In this document: positions 46,413 to 57,007 of the stretch, in pieces
How the letters are laid out: each line of letters begins with the position of its first letter
Position numbering within the stretch: position 1 is the stretch's first letter
Assembly: GCF_001659605.2 (NCBI RefSeq)
Contig: NC_035176.2
Coordinates: 19,733,122-19,797,121 of the forward strand
From: Manihot esculenta
Taxonomy: Eukaryota > Streptophyta > Magnoliopsida > Malpighiales > Euphorbiaceae
Length of the DNA: 64,000 nucleotides
Direction: 5' to 3'
Notes under the pieces: model-generated
The model's input: only the letters and a program-made list of their open reading frames with translations
Told to the model about the DNA's origin: nothing
Databases searched by the model: none
Translations under genes and position numbers: made by a program

Positions 46413-46626
46413 AGCTTTAGAACATTTATTGTTTATTGATTTAACTAATCAAAATGAAGTGTTACAATTTAAAAGAGATTTAGTAGCTGAGGGTAGTGAG
46501 TTGTTTACCTATCATTCTGTTAATCATAATGAACATTGTGATTGTCGTGAATATCAGCGTACTTTAGCTTTGTTTAATGTAATCTTAAATTATTTAAACC
46601 AACTTATAAGAAATAATAATTTCTAA
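46393..46626 (+). CDS. Second leader ORF (77 aa), right copy
   Basis: Small open frame overlapping the end of the first leader ORF. The predicted protein has a HNEHCDCREYQRT segment with a Cys-X-Cys and two histidines that might bind metal, and a leucine/asparagine-rich C-terminus. No family recognised. It lies inside the intron proposed for the leader-ORF2 message, so it would be made, if at all, from unspliced RNA. Confidence 0.4.
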   Translation: MSYHIAKALEHLLFIDLTNQNEVLQFKRDLVAEGSELFTYHSVNHNEHCDCREYQRTLALFNVILNYLNQLIRNNNF

Positions 46627-46694
46627 GTTGTCGACTACCTGTTGAACACCTCTTAAGTTTTGTTTGAGTTTTGAGTTTTTGCGCTTGCTTCCCC

Positions 46695-47450
46695 TATTAA
46701 GAAAATATAAAATAATTTTATTATAGTTTAAATTTTCAATTTTTACATATATAATTCAAATATTCTTATGACATTTTAAAAGCTTTCAGAGTAAAATGTG
46801 ATGTTTGGATACAAAAATAAAGAAAGTTATTTGGAATTCTTTTTGTGTTTTTGTTAAGTGTACTTTTTCATAATAAATTTTTAAATATTTTTATTTTTAT
46901 TAATTTCATAGATTAATTCTTTTTTCTTACTAAAAATATAAATAGGTATAATTTTTTATAAACTTCTTTTTCCAATAAGTCTTAGGCTTGCTAATTTTTT
47001 AAATTTTTTTTTTATTCATAGTTAAAAATTAACATTTTGTTCGGGAAGAGGCAAAATAAAGTAAGATTTTCTGAAATATGATTTTATAAGGTAAACTTTT
47101 TTATGATTTTTAAATCTTAACAATTTTTTGTTATTATCGAATAAAATAAGGGTTTGTTTAATTATAGAAAATATGCTTATTTTTTAAAAAAAATTCCTTG
47201 CTTTTAATAAAATTAGAGCACGTGTTCATTTTTTTTTTCTAATTGAAAAACATAAAATAAATTTTTTGTTTTCTAGATTCTATAAAAGAATTGAAAATTA
47301 CTGAAATAATTATGTTTCATGTTTTCTTGATTATATTGAAAAATAATGTTCAAAATAAAAATAAAAAAAACAAGAATTTCGTGTACAAAAAATTGTTATA
47401 CAAGAAATATGATTTTTAATAATTATATTTATATATTTAAGTATGTAAAA
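46695..47450. repeat. Right copy of the duplicated host flank
   Basis: 756 bp, direct repeat of 31,146-31,880. It ends AAGTATGTAAAA, after which unique host DNA continues. It contains a 28-bp stretch (GTTTAAATTTTCAATTTT..) that is replaced by 5 bp in the left copy. Confidence 0.9.
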
Positions 47451-48208
47451 CTTTTTTATTTTAAATTAATATAAAATGCATAAATTTTTTTCTTTATTTT
47501 AAATTTATATAGAAATTAAGGTAGAGAGTATTATAAAATATAAATATATTTTTATAAAAAAATAATGATAATTTGAACATATTTTTTATTTTTTCTATTA
47601 GAAAAATAATTTTTAATATTACAAGAATAAAATAAAAAATTAAATTAAATTAAAGGTAAATAACAAAAAATTATTTTCTATAATTAAACAAACCCTAAAA
47701 TTTTTTTAAGGCATTTGAAAGTTTTTAAGAGAAAATATTTTTGACAAACCAAATTGATGGGTTGAAATTGAATAAAAACCTTACTTTTAAAAATCTTCTC
47801 TTTTAAGGTTTTTAAATCTTAAAAAAACTTTTATTACCTTGTAAAATCCCTCTCAAACAGTGTAAATTGTGTTAAGATTTTGGGCCTAAATGATTCTTAT
47901 CAAATTTGTAATCTAATAGCTACCGAATTATTATATGTTTGATTTTATTGGAAATTGAAAGATTTTTAATATTTTTATATATTATTAAAACATATTTGAT
48001 TTTCTATTTATAATTAGGAAATGAAAAGATACATTAGTGATTGAAATGTTAATAGCGTGAAATTTTTGTGTTTTGTGAATTATAACAAATTCTTTTAATT
48101 TTGTGAAACTTAATAGCTTAATATATTTTTAGACTAAAATTTAGGATAATTATTGATATATGTGTTGTCCAGTTATAAAAGAATAGTTTGTTCAAAATTA
48201 GAACAAAA
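47451..48208. other. AT-rich intergenic DNA
   Basis: No open frame or recognisable repeat; long A/T runs only. Confidence 0.6.
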
Positions 48209-48970
48209 TGTAATCAAAATAATTATATAGTAGAATGAATTGAATTTTATTGATGTGCTCTATGGATATTTATACAGGAGTGGGAATATTTTGGAGCTCA
48301 TTTTCCCAATTATTTTCAAAAGAAAAATAAATTGTAATTGTTATATAACTAATAGATCTTGTACATACTAGAGCCTTCTATTTAAGTGTCGTCATTTTCC
48401 TTTTGCTTATACACTACTGTTTTAGGAGTTCATCAAATGTATCGTTTTGATGCTCAGCATTTAACGCCATCTTCTTTTCTTTTTTGTTTCTTCGTGACTT
48501 CTAGAATTCCCAAAGAGTTTCACATCCCCTCCCACAAGATGAAGACGAATCAAAGACTTGAAGTCTCATCTTGTTAGCTAGTGAGTGGAACTGGTTTGCA
48601 TGTAATTATTTAGTGAAGATATCTGCTAATTAGACTCAAGATGGGACATGCACATTTTGAAGAAAACCCCTTGGATTTTCTTTCGGAGCACATGGCAATC
48701 GATATCAAGGTGTTTTGTACGTTTATGAAAGACAGGACTGAGTCGCACGATTATCACAGTGAAAGAAGAACATGTAATGTTGAATTTGAAATTCTTTTAG
48801 TAAATAGGGAATCCATTTGAGTTTGCATGTGGTTGATTCCATGCTTTGCCTTCTTCATTATGCACTTCTTCTTGATAAAATTCTTACCAGATCCAGCTCC
48901 TGCATAATATTTTTTAGTCACGGCCATGGTTGCATTAAAATCATGAGTAGTTGAATTATGAATCTCTCTA
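48209..48970 (-). mobile_element. 3' end of a minus-strand Ty1/copia element (RNase H end, PPT, LTR)
   Basis: Read on the minus strand, 48,970 to 48,560 contains a decayed RNase H C-terminus with a KHLDIDCHVLRK-like block near 48,690-48,720. A purine tract GTGGGAGGGGA (48,522-48,534) follows, then an LTR-like sequence starting TGTGAAACTC at 48,524 and probably ending GATTACA at 48,209 (about 316 bp). The rest of the element is missing. Confidence 0.55.
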
Positions 48971-49394
48971 TTTTTCAACCCTTAAAATCATATAATATAC
49001 TTTGTTAATACTAGGCAGAGGATCCATAATTAGAATCTGATTTTTGACATGATCATAGTTTTCATTAAGGTCCATAGGAACTGCATTAATTTATCTTCAT
49101 TATCAATATCAACTATAGTTTTAGCAGCATCACAGACATAAGATGGTAGAGGCCACTAAACATATTACATCTCTAGTTACGATACGTAGTTGCAAAAAAA
49201 ATTATTGTGGCTAATATATTTATTTTATTACGGCTAAAAACCTATTGTGGCTAATTTAAACTATTTAGTAACAAAAATGCAACAATTATAACTAATATGT
49301 ATTTTTTATTTTATTTTATATATAATGTAACTATTTGTTGACTATTTGCCACAATTAATTTTAGCTACAAAGTAATATCATAGCTAATAGATAT

Positions 49395-51632
49395 TGTAAT
49401 ACCCGGCTAGACTCCGGTATCGGGATCCCTACCGTCCGGTGGGACCTCGGATGTCGGAAACCTCTAGAAGGGTAAAACTATGATTTTATGAAGTGTTTTC
49501 ATGTATTTCAATGGTTTTAAGTATGAAATTAAATGAGTTTTTGCATGAAAAGTCTTTGGAGGAAAACCCAGGTTCGGCCGCCGAAAGTCAAGTTCGGCCG
49601 CCGAACATGCATGCGTTTTGGAGGCACGTTAGGCCCCCGAAAGCATGAGTGAGGGAAGTCCAGGTTCGGCCGCCGAACCTCATGTTCGGCCGCCGAACAT
49701 GGCATGTATGCGGAGGCACATTCGGCCCCCGAACGTGGCCTGGCCAGCCACTATAAAAGGGTCTCTTTGGTCCGCACGGGCGAGCTTTTCTTCCCCGTTG
49801 TCAGCCAAGGTAAACCTTCGCCGCCCCTCACCAATCTTGAGCATTTTCCTTCAATCTTTCACGTTTTTAACAAGTTTATAACTTTGTTTTGAAGATTTAC
49901 AAGTTTTAAGCAAGTTTAAGTGCTTTGAGGTTCAAGGAGCTCAATCCTCCCATCTTTGAGTCAAGGTCGTTTTCCTCTCGATCTTCAAGAGGTAAGGGTC
50001 GATCTTGAACTCTTATTATGTTTTAAATAAGTTTTATGCAAGATCTATGGGTTAGAATGCATGTTTAGGTTATGTGTATGTTTATGGGTATAATGTATGT
50101 TTTTGAACAATGTATGTTGGAAATGTGTTGTTTGAAGTGTTGTAGTTGGGGTATATTATAGTTTGAGACCCCTAGGTGTGATGTATGATGTGTATGCATG
50201 TGTAGAAACAAGTTTATGCATGTTTTGAGGCGTTTTGGAGGCTTTGGACACAAGGGAGCCAAGTTTCTGCCCTTCGGCAGAAACTCAGGTTCGGCCACCG
50301 AAGTGACTTTCGGCCGCCGAACCCCCTTGTGGAGGCAGTTTCGGCTGCCGAAGCCTGCCCCCGAAACTCAAGTTTCGTCTCTGTCTGGGAGGTTCGGCCG
50401 CCGAAAGTGCCCTGTTTAGCCGTTTCTTGCATGATTTCATGGGATGTTTTCAGGATGTTTTAGGGGGTCTTTGGGGAGTATTTTGGAGTCATGTTCACGT
50501 ATGTTTGGTGCCTCATTTGCGTCCACCTGTGTAGGTTCGGACCCGAGGAACCGAGACCCCCGGTTGTGAGATAGTCGTTCAAGAGTTCGTTGTTAAAGCT
50601 TCAGTTACCAAGTGAGTGGAACAACCCCTTAAACTTTAAAGTAAAGGAATAAATGAATGAATCATAAAGCATTGCCCATGCATCATTATGCTATGCAATA
50701 TTAGGTTGTATGCATTAGAATTCACGAATATGTTGCATTGCATACTTTGTTGTTGATGTGGATGAATGTTGAATGATCCATTAGCCCTTGTATGTCATGA
50801 TAGCCTATGTGAGTCCAGGTGTGCCTGCTACGGCTCTACGCCCCTGGCACTATGACTGATTATGAAAGTCCGGGTGTGCCTGCTACGGCTCTACGCCCCC
50901 GGCATGTATGAGTAAGAAAGATTGGGGCTAAATGGTGACAAGTTCATCCTTGTTGTGAAATGTTTGTGTTATGGCGCATACATGAAAGCATGAATAAGAA
51001 AAGAAGGAAAAAGTTAAATGATAATAATAATAATAAAATGAATAATAATATACCTAAAAAGGGAGGAATTAAAACAAATGTTTTTAGTTTCTGCTCACTG
51101 GGCTCTAGTAGCTCACCCCACTCCCTTTATCCCCAAAGTTGCAGGTACAGGATAGATCAAGAAGTCGGCTAGAGTGAAGTCAAGCCTTGTATGTTGTAAT
51201 AGATAATAGTGGACATGAATATGATGTAATGAGTAATTATGACCATGTAATGCAATGAATGAGTAATGTATAGTAATGATGATGATGATTGAGGATTAGT
51301 ATGTGCTTGACCCTATGTTTATGGTTATCCCCTTGGCACATGATCTATAGAAATGTTTTTATGATGTATTTGATAGTCCAAGCTTATCGAATGAGGAAAT
51401 ACCCCATTGGAGCATTTGATGAGGACTCCAGTGGTGGTTATGTTATTGATGTGCACATGTTCAGGTTAAGCTTGGAAAAAGAAAGAAAAAAAGTTTACAG
51501 CTTTATGTATGTTGATCATGTATGGGATATTACAGGTTACAGGAGGTATGTTTGGCTTGCTACGGGTCCCGGCGGCCTTAAGCCGATCTGGATCCTAGCG
51601 CCGGTAACGGGTCGGATTTCCGGGTCGTTACA
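49395..51632 (+). repeat. 5' LTR of the Tekay element
   Basis: 2,238 bp. TATA box TATAAAAG at 49,752-49,759. A cluster of TTCGGC-C-GCCGAA palindromes lies just upstream (49,572-49,735) and a second cluster downstream in the transcribed part (50,287-50,405). It also carries a duplicated GTGTGCCTGCTACGGCTCTA motif (50,820-50,905). Short open frames inside are not genes. Confidence 0.95.
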
Positions 51633-51635
51633 GAG

Positions 51636-51653
51636 TGGTATCAGAGCCCTAGG
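51636..51653 (+). other. Tekay primer binding site
   Basis: TGGTATCAGAGCCCTAGG, complementary to the 3' end of initiator methionine tRNA, three bases after the LTR end. Confidence 0.9.
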
Positions 51654-51902
51654 TTCATATGGTCGGACCTAGTATGTCGGGCTCATAGATGTTCTAGAAG
51701 GTCAAGCACACTAGGAAAATCATGTCCACTAGGATAGGATGTAGAGTCCTGTCTATATGATGATATGATATGCCATGATAATGTGCATGTGCATAATTGC
51801 TATGATATGATGCTATGTATGTGATGAGGGTTCATGTGTTTCCACATGAACCATATGATGCTAATGATTGTTTATGCTATGTGCTGTTTTTCAGAAGATA
51901 GA

Positions 51903-54900
51903 ATGAGAGGAACTCGTCGATCTGCACGATTGACTGGAGCGCCACCTCAGGACGAGGGCGCTGATGCCCGTCCTTCAGCTTTGCCTAGGGCAATGTCCAG
52001 TAGGTCCAACAGAGACAGAGTAGCTAGAGACCCTAGAAGGTCTTTGGATCTGGGTAGAAGCAGATCAGTAAGGGGAACAGTGCAGGGAGGAATGTCTGAG
52101 GATATGGAAGTAGATCAGAGGAGGGATGGCAATCTCGGTGTGAGCATGCCGGAAGAGGGTATGGGAGAATCAGAAGGAGGCACTCAGGCCTCGAGTTATG
52201 TCCAGCCACATCACTACCCACCCTATTCACACCATCCAGGGTATTCGATGGGAGGTACATCGGATAACCTCAGTTTTAGCCCTTATCCTCCACATATGCC
52301 ATACCCACCTTACTACCCACCATACTCTCAGTACCCCATGTACCCACCTCCACCTCCCTATACCAGTACAGCAAACCCTACCCCAGGGGATGTTGCACCT
52401 CCACCACCACCAGTACCTACTGTCCCGGAAACACAAGTACCCAAACCTACCTCATCTAGAGGGAGCAAGGTCAAGATGACCGATTACATGAAGTTGGGTG
52501 CTCCTCAGTACAGAGCAGGTGATGACCCATTTGAGTATCTGAGTAGGGTCAAGACTATTACAGATGAGATAGGGGCTGATGATAGTAGAGCCATTCAGAT
52601 GGCTGGGTTCACACTGGAGTGCAAGAAGGCACGTAGTTGGTTTAAGAACTATGTGAACCCGAGAGCGGACAGTATGTCCTGGGAGGAGTTCGCAAATGAG
52701 TTTGCAGAATGGGCTTTCCCTGAGAGCTCTAGAGAGCAGAAGATGATAGAATTCGAGCAGTTGAGGCAGACTGATCAGATGAGTGTGGAGGAGTACACAG
52801 ACAGGTTCCTGGAGTTGTTGCCATATGCTGGGCTGAATTTGGACACAGATCAAAAGAAGTCAAGGAGATATATTATGAGGCTGCACTCCAGGTATTCCTC
52901 TTTGGTACAGTCAGCAGAGAGGGAGAGTTTCCATGCCATAGTGGATATGGCTAGGAGAATGGAGGCTAGTGCTATCATTGAGGGGAAGGTAAAACAGTCA
53001 GTGGCACAGTCTTCTGGTTCCAAGACCCCAGGTGGGGAAAGGTTAGACTCTTCTTCTCTGAGTACAGCAGTTGCAGGAAATAAGAAGTGGGACAGAGGTC
53101 ACAGAAAATCTAAGAAGAATAAGTTCTGGAACAAGATCAAGTCAGGTCTGGGTTTAGGCAGTGGCTCAAGCTCTGGCGCAGAGGTTACAGCATGTATGAG
53201 ATGTGGGAGACCACACAAGGGAGTATGTCTGGCAGGGACAAACACATGTTTCAGGTGCGGACAGGCGGGTCATTTGGCTCGAGATTGTCCTAGGGCAGCC
53301 TTTGCAGCACCGTCTCAGCAGACAGCCTCCGACAGTGTGGTGCAGCCAGTAGCTCCAGCCGCAACACAGGCCAGTGGCAGAGGCAGAGGGAGAGGGTCAG
53401 CCTCTTCATCAGCAGGATACAGAGGTGAAGGTCCATCAGCTCCGGCACGGATCTTCACTATGACTCAACAGGAGGCCAACACATCCAACACCGTGGTGGC
53501 AGGTAATCTCATCGTTGGTTGTTCTGATGTGTATGCCTTAATGGACCCGGGTGCATCTCATTCTTTTGTTGCTCCGAGAGTCGTGGAGAGGGTAGGATTG
53601 ATGGTCTCTGGGTTAGAGTGTCCCCTATGGGTCAGTGGACCCAAGTGTGACCCGTCAGTGGCAGAGGCAGTCTGCCAATGTAGTCCAGTTTTCATAGAGG
53701 GAAGATGCCTTTCCGCCGACCTCGTGGTTCTAGATTTGACAGATTTTGACGTCATTCTAGGGATGGATTGGTTATCGACCCATGGTGCTACCTTGGACTG
53801 TAGAGACAAGGTAGTCAGATTCAGAGATCAGGATGGGTCAGAGGTCGTCTTCAGAGGAGACAAGAGGGGTACACCTAGAGGTCTGATCTCAGCTCTTCAG
53901 GCTCGTAGGTTGCTTAGGAGGGGATGTCAGGGGTTTCTAGCTCATGTGAGGGAGTTAGATAGTCATGTCAGAGAGCCCGCCTCAGTGCCTGTGGTGAGTG
54001 AGTTCTTAGATGTTTTCCCAGACGAGCTGCCAGGGTTACCACCTGCTAGGGAGATAGAGTTCGAGATTGAGTTAATGCCTGGTACCAGACCGATCTCTAT
54101 CCCTCCCTACAGGATGGCACCAGCTGAATTAAAAGAACTGAAAGAACAGTTGCAAGAGCTGGTAGATAAGGGTTTCATCCGACCGAGTACTTCACCTTGG
54201 GGTGCTCCGGTTTTGTTTGTGAGGAAGAAGGATGGATCCCTCAGACTTTGTATCGACTACAGGCAGTTGAACAAGGCCACTACCAAGAACAAGTACCCTT
54301 TGCCGAGGATCGACGATCTATTCGATCAGCTAGCAGGAGCAAGTTGTTTCTCCAAAATAGATCTGAGATCAGGGTACCATCAGTTGAGGATAAGGAATGA
54401 AGATATACCGAAGACAGCTTTCAGGACCAGGTATGGGCACTATGAGTTCCTTGTGATGCCGTTTGGGCTGACCAACGCCCCTGCAGCATTCATGGACCTC
54501 ATGAACAGAGTATTCAGTCAGTATCTGGATCACTTCGTTATTGTCTTCATAGATGATATCTTAGTGTATTCCAGAAATGCAGAGGAGCATGCCCATCACC
54601 TGAGGACAGTTTTGCAGACCTTGAGAGAGCATGGCTTGTATGCCAAGTTCTCCAAGTGTGAGTTTTGGCTTAGGAGCATATCATTCTTGGGGCACATTGT
54701 GTCAGAACAGGGTATTGAAGTAGACCCCAAGAAGGTAGAGGCTGTAGCTAACTGGCCTAGACCCACCACAGTGACCGAGATCAAGAGTTTTCTGGGTTTA
54801 GCAGGTTACTACAGGAGGTTCGTTCAGGACTTCTCAAAGATTGCTGCTCCTATGACCAAATTGACAAAGAAGAATCAGAAGTTCATATGGACCGATCAGT

Positions 54901-56888
54901 GTGAGGAAAGCTTTGAGGAGCTTAAGAGGAGGTTGACTTCAGCACCGGTGTTAGCTCTGCCAAAAAGTGATGATGACTTCTCAGTATATTGTGATGCGTC
55001 CCGTGTGGGACTGGGTTGTGTGCTAATGCAAAATGAGAGGGTGATCGCTTATGCTTCTAGGCAGCTGAAGAAGCATGAGCTGAATTACCCCACACATGAC
55101 CTAGAAATGGCAGCAGTGATCTTTGCACTCAAGATGTGGAGGCATTACCTTTATGGGGTAAAGTGTGAGATCTTCACAGATCATAAGAGCCTGCAGTACA
55201 TCCTGAGTCAGAGAGAACTGAACATGAGGCAGAGGAGATGGGTAGAGTTGTTGAGTGACTATGATTGCAAGATTCAGTACCATCCGGGTAAGGCGAATGT
55301 TGTGGCAGACGCCCTAAGCCGGAAATCACTCGGCAGTCTATCCCACATTTCAGCAGAGAGGAGGCCGGTGGTGAAGGAGTTCCACAGACTTATGAGTGAG
55401 GGATTACAGTTGGAGTTGTCTGGCACAGGTGCCTTAGTGGCTCAGATGAGAGTGACACCCGTGTTTCTGGAGCAGGTAGCTCAGAAACAGCATGAGGACC
55501 CAGAGTTGGTCAGGATAGCCAGAACGGTTCAGTCAGGCCAGAGTAATGAGTTCAAGTTTGATGATAAGGGGATCCTCCGCTACGGGAACAGATTATGTGT
55601 GCCAGATGACATTGGTCTGAAGGGAGATATTATGGGGGAAGCCCATAATACCAGGTATAGTGTTCACCCTGGAGCCACCAAGATGTATCAGGATCTGAAG
55701 AGAGTGTATTGGTGGCCAGCTATGAAGAAGGACGTGGCACTGTTCGTGTCAGCCTGCGATGTGTGTCAGAGGGTGAAACTAGAGCATCAGAAGCCGGCTG
55801 GAATGTTGAATCCACTACCGATTCCAGAGTGGAAATGGGAGAATATAGCTATGGACTTCGTAGTGGGGTTACCGGCGACGTCCAACAGATTGGACTCCAT
55901 ATGGGTGATTGTGGACAGACTCACCAAATCTGCTCACTTCATCCCTGTCAGGAGTGGTTACTCTGTGGACAAATTGGCGCAGGTGTACGTAGATGAGATT
56001 GTCAGACTGCATGGGGTCCCGGTATCTATAGTGTCAGATAGAGGGCCCCAGTTCACCTCCAGGTTTTGGCGGAGTCTGCAGAACGCTATGGGTACCAGAT
56101 TAGACTTCAGTACTGCCTTCCACCCACAGACAGACGGACAGTCAGAGAGGACCATCCAGACAATAGAGGATATGCTCAGAATGTGTGTGCTAGATTTTGG
56201 CGGTTCTTGGAGGCAGCATCTACCTTTGGTGGAGTTTGCCTACAATAACAGCTATCATGCTAGTATAGGGATGGCTCCATATGAAGCTTTGTATGGGAGG
56301 AAGTGCAGATCACCTATCTGCTGGGAGGAGGTAGGAGAGAGGACTCTTGCGGGTCCGGAGTTAGTAGAGCTTACCAGCAGGGTAGTACCCATAATCAGAG
56401 AGAGGATCAAGACTGCTGCTAGTCGGCAGAAGAGTTATGCAGATATCCGCAGAAGACAGCTAGAGTTTCAGGAGGGGGATTTGGTTTTGCTCAAGGTGTC
56501 TCCTATGAAAGGAGTGGTTCGGTTCGGGAAGAAGGGTAAGTTAGCTCCACGGTACATCGGTCCTTTCGAGGTGCTTCAGAGGGTCGGTAATGTGTCGTAC
56601 AAGCTAGACTTGCCTGCTTCGATGGAAAGAATCCATCCGATTTTCCATGTTTCTCTATTACGGAAGTACGTGTCAGATCCGAGTAAGGTTCTTAGTGAGC
56701 CTGATATGGAGATCCATGAGGATCTCACCTATGTAGAACAGCCAGTGCGGATCCTAGACACTCAGATCAGAAAGCTGAGGAACAAGGAAATTCCGATGGT
56801 GAAAGTCCTTTGGAACCACCACAATATTGAAGAATGCACCTGGGAGACACGGGAGTCCATGCTCCAGCAATACCCCCATCTGTTTTGA
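51903..56888 (+). CDS. Tekay gag-pol polyprotein (intact)
   Basis: The frame is open from 51,834 to the stop ending at 56,888. I prefer the ATG at 51,903 ([10 protein letters not shown]), giving 1,661 residues. Domains by position: Gag with a proline/tyrosine-rich stretch (52,190-52,440) and Gag core (about 52,480-52,990), two zinc knuckles ([12 protein letters not shown] near 53,193; [14 protein letters not shown] at 53,247), protease with DPGA in place of the common DSGA/DTGA (about 53,542), RT with FIDDILVYS (about 54,546), RNase H ([10 protein letters not shown], about 54,985), integrase HHCC zinc region (about 55,640-55,775) and DDE core (D at [11 protein letters not shown] at SDRGPQF, E in GQSERT), GPFEVL motif, and chromodomain-like [13 protein letters not shown] (about 56,810). 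No stop or frameshift, so it may be coding-competent. Confidence 0.95.
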   Translation: MRGTRRSARLTGAPPQDEGADARPSALPRAMSSRSNRDRVARDPRRSLDLGRSRSVRGTVQGGMSEDMEVDQRRDGNLGVSMPEEGMGESEGGTQASSYVQPHHYPPYSHHPGYSMGGTSDNLSFSPYPPHMPYPPYYPPYSQYPMYPPPPPYTSTANPTPGDVAPPPPPVPTVPETQVPKPTSSRGSKVKMTDYMKLGAPQYRAGDDPFEYLSRVKTITDEIGADDSRAIQMAGFTLECKKARSWFKNYVNPRADSMSWEEFANEFAEWAFPESSREQKMIEFEQLRQTDQMSVEEYTDRFLELLPYAGLNLDTDQKKSRRYIMRLHSRYSSLVQSAERESFHAIVDMARRMEASAIIEGKVKQSVAQSSGSKTPGGERLDSSSLSTAVAGNKKWDRGHRKSKKNKFWNKIKSGLGLGSGSSSGAEVTACMRCGRPHKGVCLAGTNTCFRCGQAGHLARDCPRAAFAAPSQQTASDSVVQPVAPAATQASGRGRGRGSASSSAGYRGEGPSAPARIFTMTQQEANTSNTVVAGNLIVGCSDVYALMDPGASHSFVAPRVVERVGLMVSGLECPLWVSGPKCDPSVAEAVCQCSPVFIEGRCLSADLVVLDLTDFDVILGMDWLSTHGATLDCRDKVVRFRDQDGSEVVFRGDKRGTPRGLISALQARRLLRRGCQGFLAHVRELDSHVREPASVPVVSEFLDVFPDELPGLPPAREIEFEIELMPGTRPISIPPYRMAPAELKELKEQLQELVDKGFIRPSTSPWGAPVLFVRKKDGSLRLCIDYRQLNKATTKNKYPLPRIDDLFDQLAGASCFSKIDLRSGYHQLRIRNEDIPKTAFRTRYGHYEFLVMPFGLTNAPAAFMDLMNRVFSQYLDHFVIVFIDDILVYSRNAEEHAHHLRTVLQTLREHGLYAKFSKCEFWLRSISFLGHIVSEQGIEVDPKKVEAVANWPRPTTVTEIKSFLGLAGYYRRFVQDFSKIAAPMTKLTKKNQKFIWTDQCEESFEELKRRLTSAPVLALPKSDDDFSVYCDASRVGLGCVLMQNERVIAYASRQLKKHELNYPTHDLEMAAVIFALKMWRHYLYGVKCEIFTDHKSLQYILSQRELNMRQRRWVELLSDYDCKIQYHPGKANVVADALSRKSLGSLSHISAERRPVVKEFHRLMSEGLQLELSGTGALVAQMRVTPVFLEQVAQKQHEDPELVRIARTVQSGQSNEFKFDDKGILRYGNRLCVPDDIGLKGDIMGEAHNTRYSVHPGATKMYQDLKRVYWWPAMKKDVALFVSACDVCQRVKLEHQKPAGMLNPLPIPEWKWENIAMDFVVGLPATSNRLDSIWVIVDRLTKSAHFIPVRSGYSVDKLAQVYVDEIVRLHGVPVSIVSDRGPQFTSRFWRSLQNAMGTRLDFSTAFHPQTDGQSERTIQTIEDMLRMCVLDFGGSWRQHLPLVEFAYNNSYHASIGMAPYEALYGRKCRSPICWEEVGERTLAGPELVELTSRVVPIIRERIKTAASRQKSYADIRRRQLEFQEGDLVLLKVSPMKGVVRFGKKGKLAPRYIGPFEVLQRVGNVSYKLDLPASMERIHPIFHVSLLRKYVSDPSKVLSEPDMEIHEDLTYVEQPVRILDTQIRKLRNKEIPMVKVLWNHHNIEECTWETRESMLQQYPHLF

Positions 56889-56994
56889 GGTGAGTGTTAG
56901 TTGTCCTATGTGTTGCATGTATGATATGTTGTATGTTATGATTGATGCCATGCTTTGTATGTTAGTTGAGGAACATTCGGGGACGAATGTTCTT

Positions 56995-57007
56995 AAGGGG
57001 GGGAGAA
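56995..57007 (+). other. Tekay polypurine tract
   Basis: AAGGGGGGGAGAA directly abuts the 3' LTR; it primes plus-strand synthesis in this family. Confidence 0.85.

Larger units (their letters stand above)
31881..46694. mobile_element. Rearranged endogenous pararetrovirus (Caulimoviridae, florendovirus-like)
   Basis: A 14.8-kb array of three viral blocks: plus-strand 3' half-genome (31,881-35,847), inverted ORF1 segment (35,852-38,961), and near full-length plus copy (39,081-46,694). A single large ORF carries movement protein, coat protein with CCHC, aspartic protease, RT and RNase H. It is followed by a short overlapping ORF2 and a promoter-bearing intergenic region. This layout and the absence of integrase and LTRs fit Caulimoviridae; assignment to Florendovirus rests on gene order only. 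The two plus copies are about 99.5 percent identical where they overlap. I did not find the usual tRNA-Met primer site (TGGTATCAGAGC) in the array. All ORF1 copies are disrupted. Confidence 0.88.

Noticed and set aside
31881..46694. An intact, inducible virus genome
   Set aside because: Every ORF1 copy has stops, frameshifts or truncation, no tRNA-Met primer site was found, and the leader joining to ORF1 is not continuous.
31146..47450. The 735/756-bp direct repeats as LTRs of a retroelement carrying the virus
   Set aside because: They do not begin TG or end CA, no primer site or polypurine tract adjoins them, and the right copy runs smoothly into host DNA.
49573..50405. Regularly spaced TTCGGCCGCCGAA repeats as a CRISPR-like array
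   Set aside because: Eukaryotic LTR context, irregular spacing and palindromic degenerate units; no cas genes.
49645..50432. Short open frames in the 5' LTR (and their copies at 57,257-58,141)
   Set aside because: They are by-products of CG-rich palindromes in noncoding LTR sequence; several overlap on both strands.
52033..56248. Antisense and shifted frames inside Tekay gag-pol
   Set aside because: Shadows of the long coding frame, with no domain matches.
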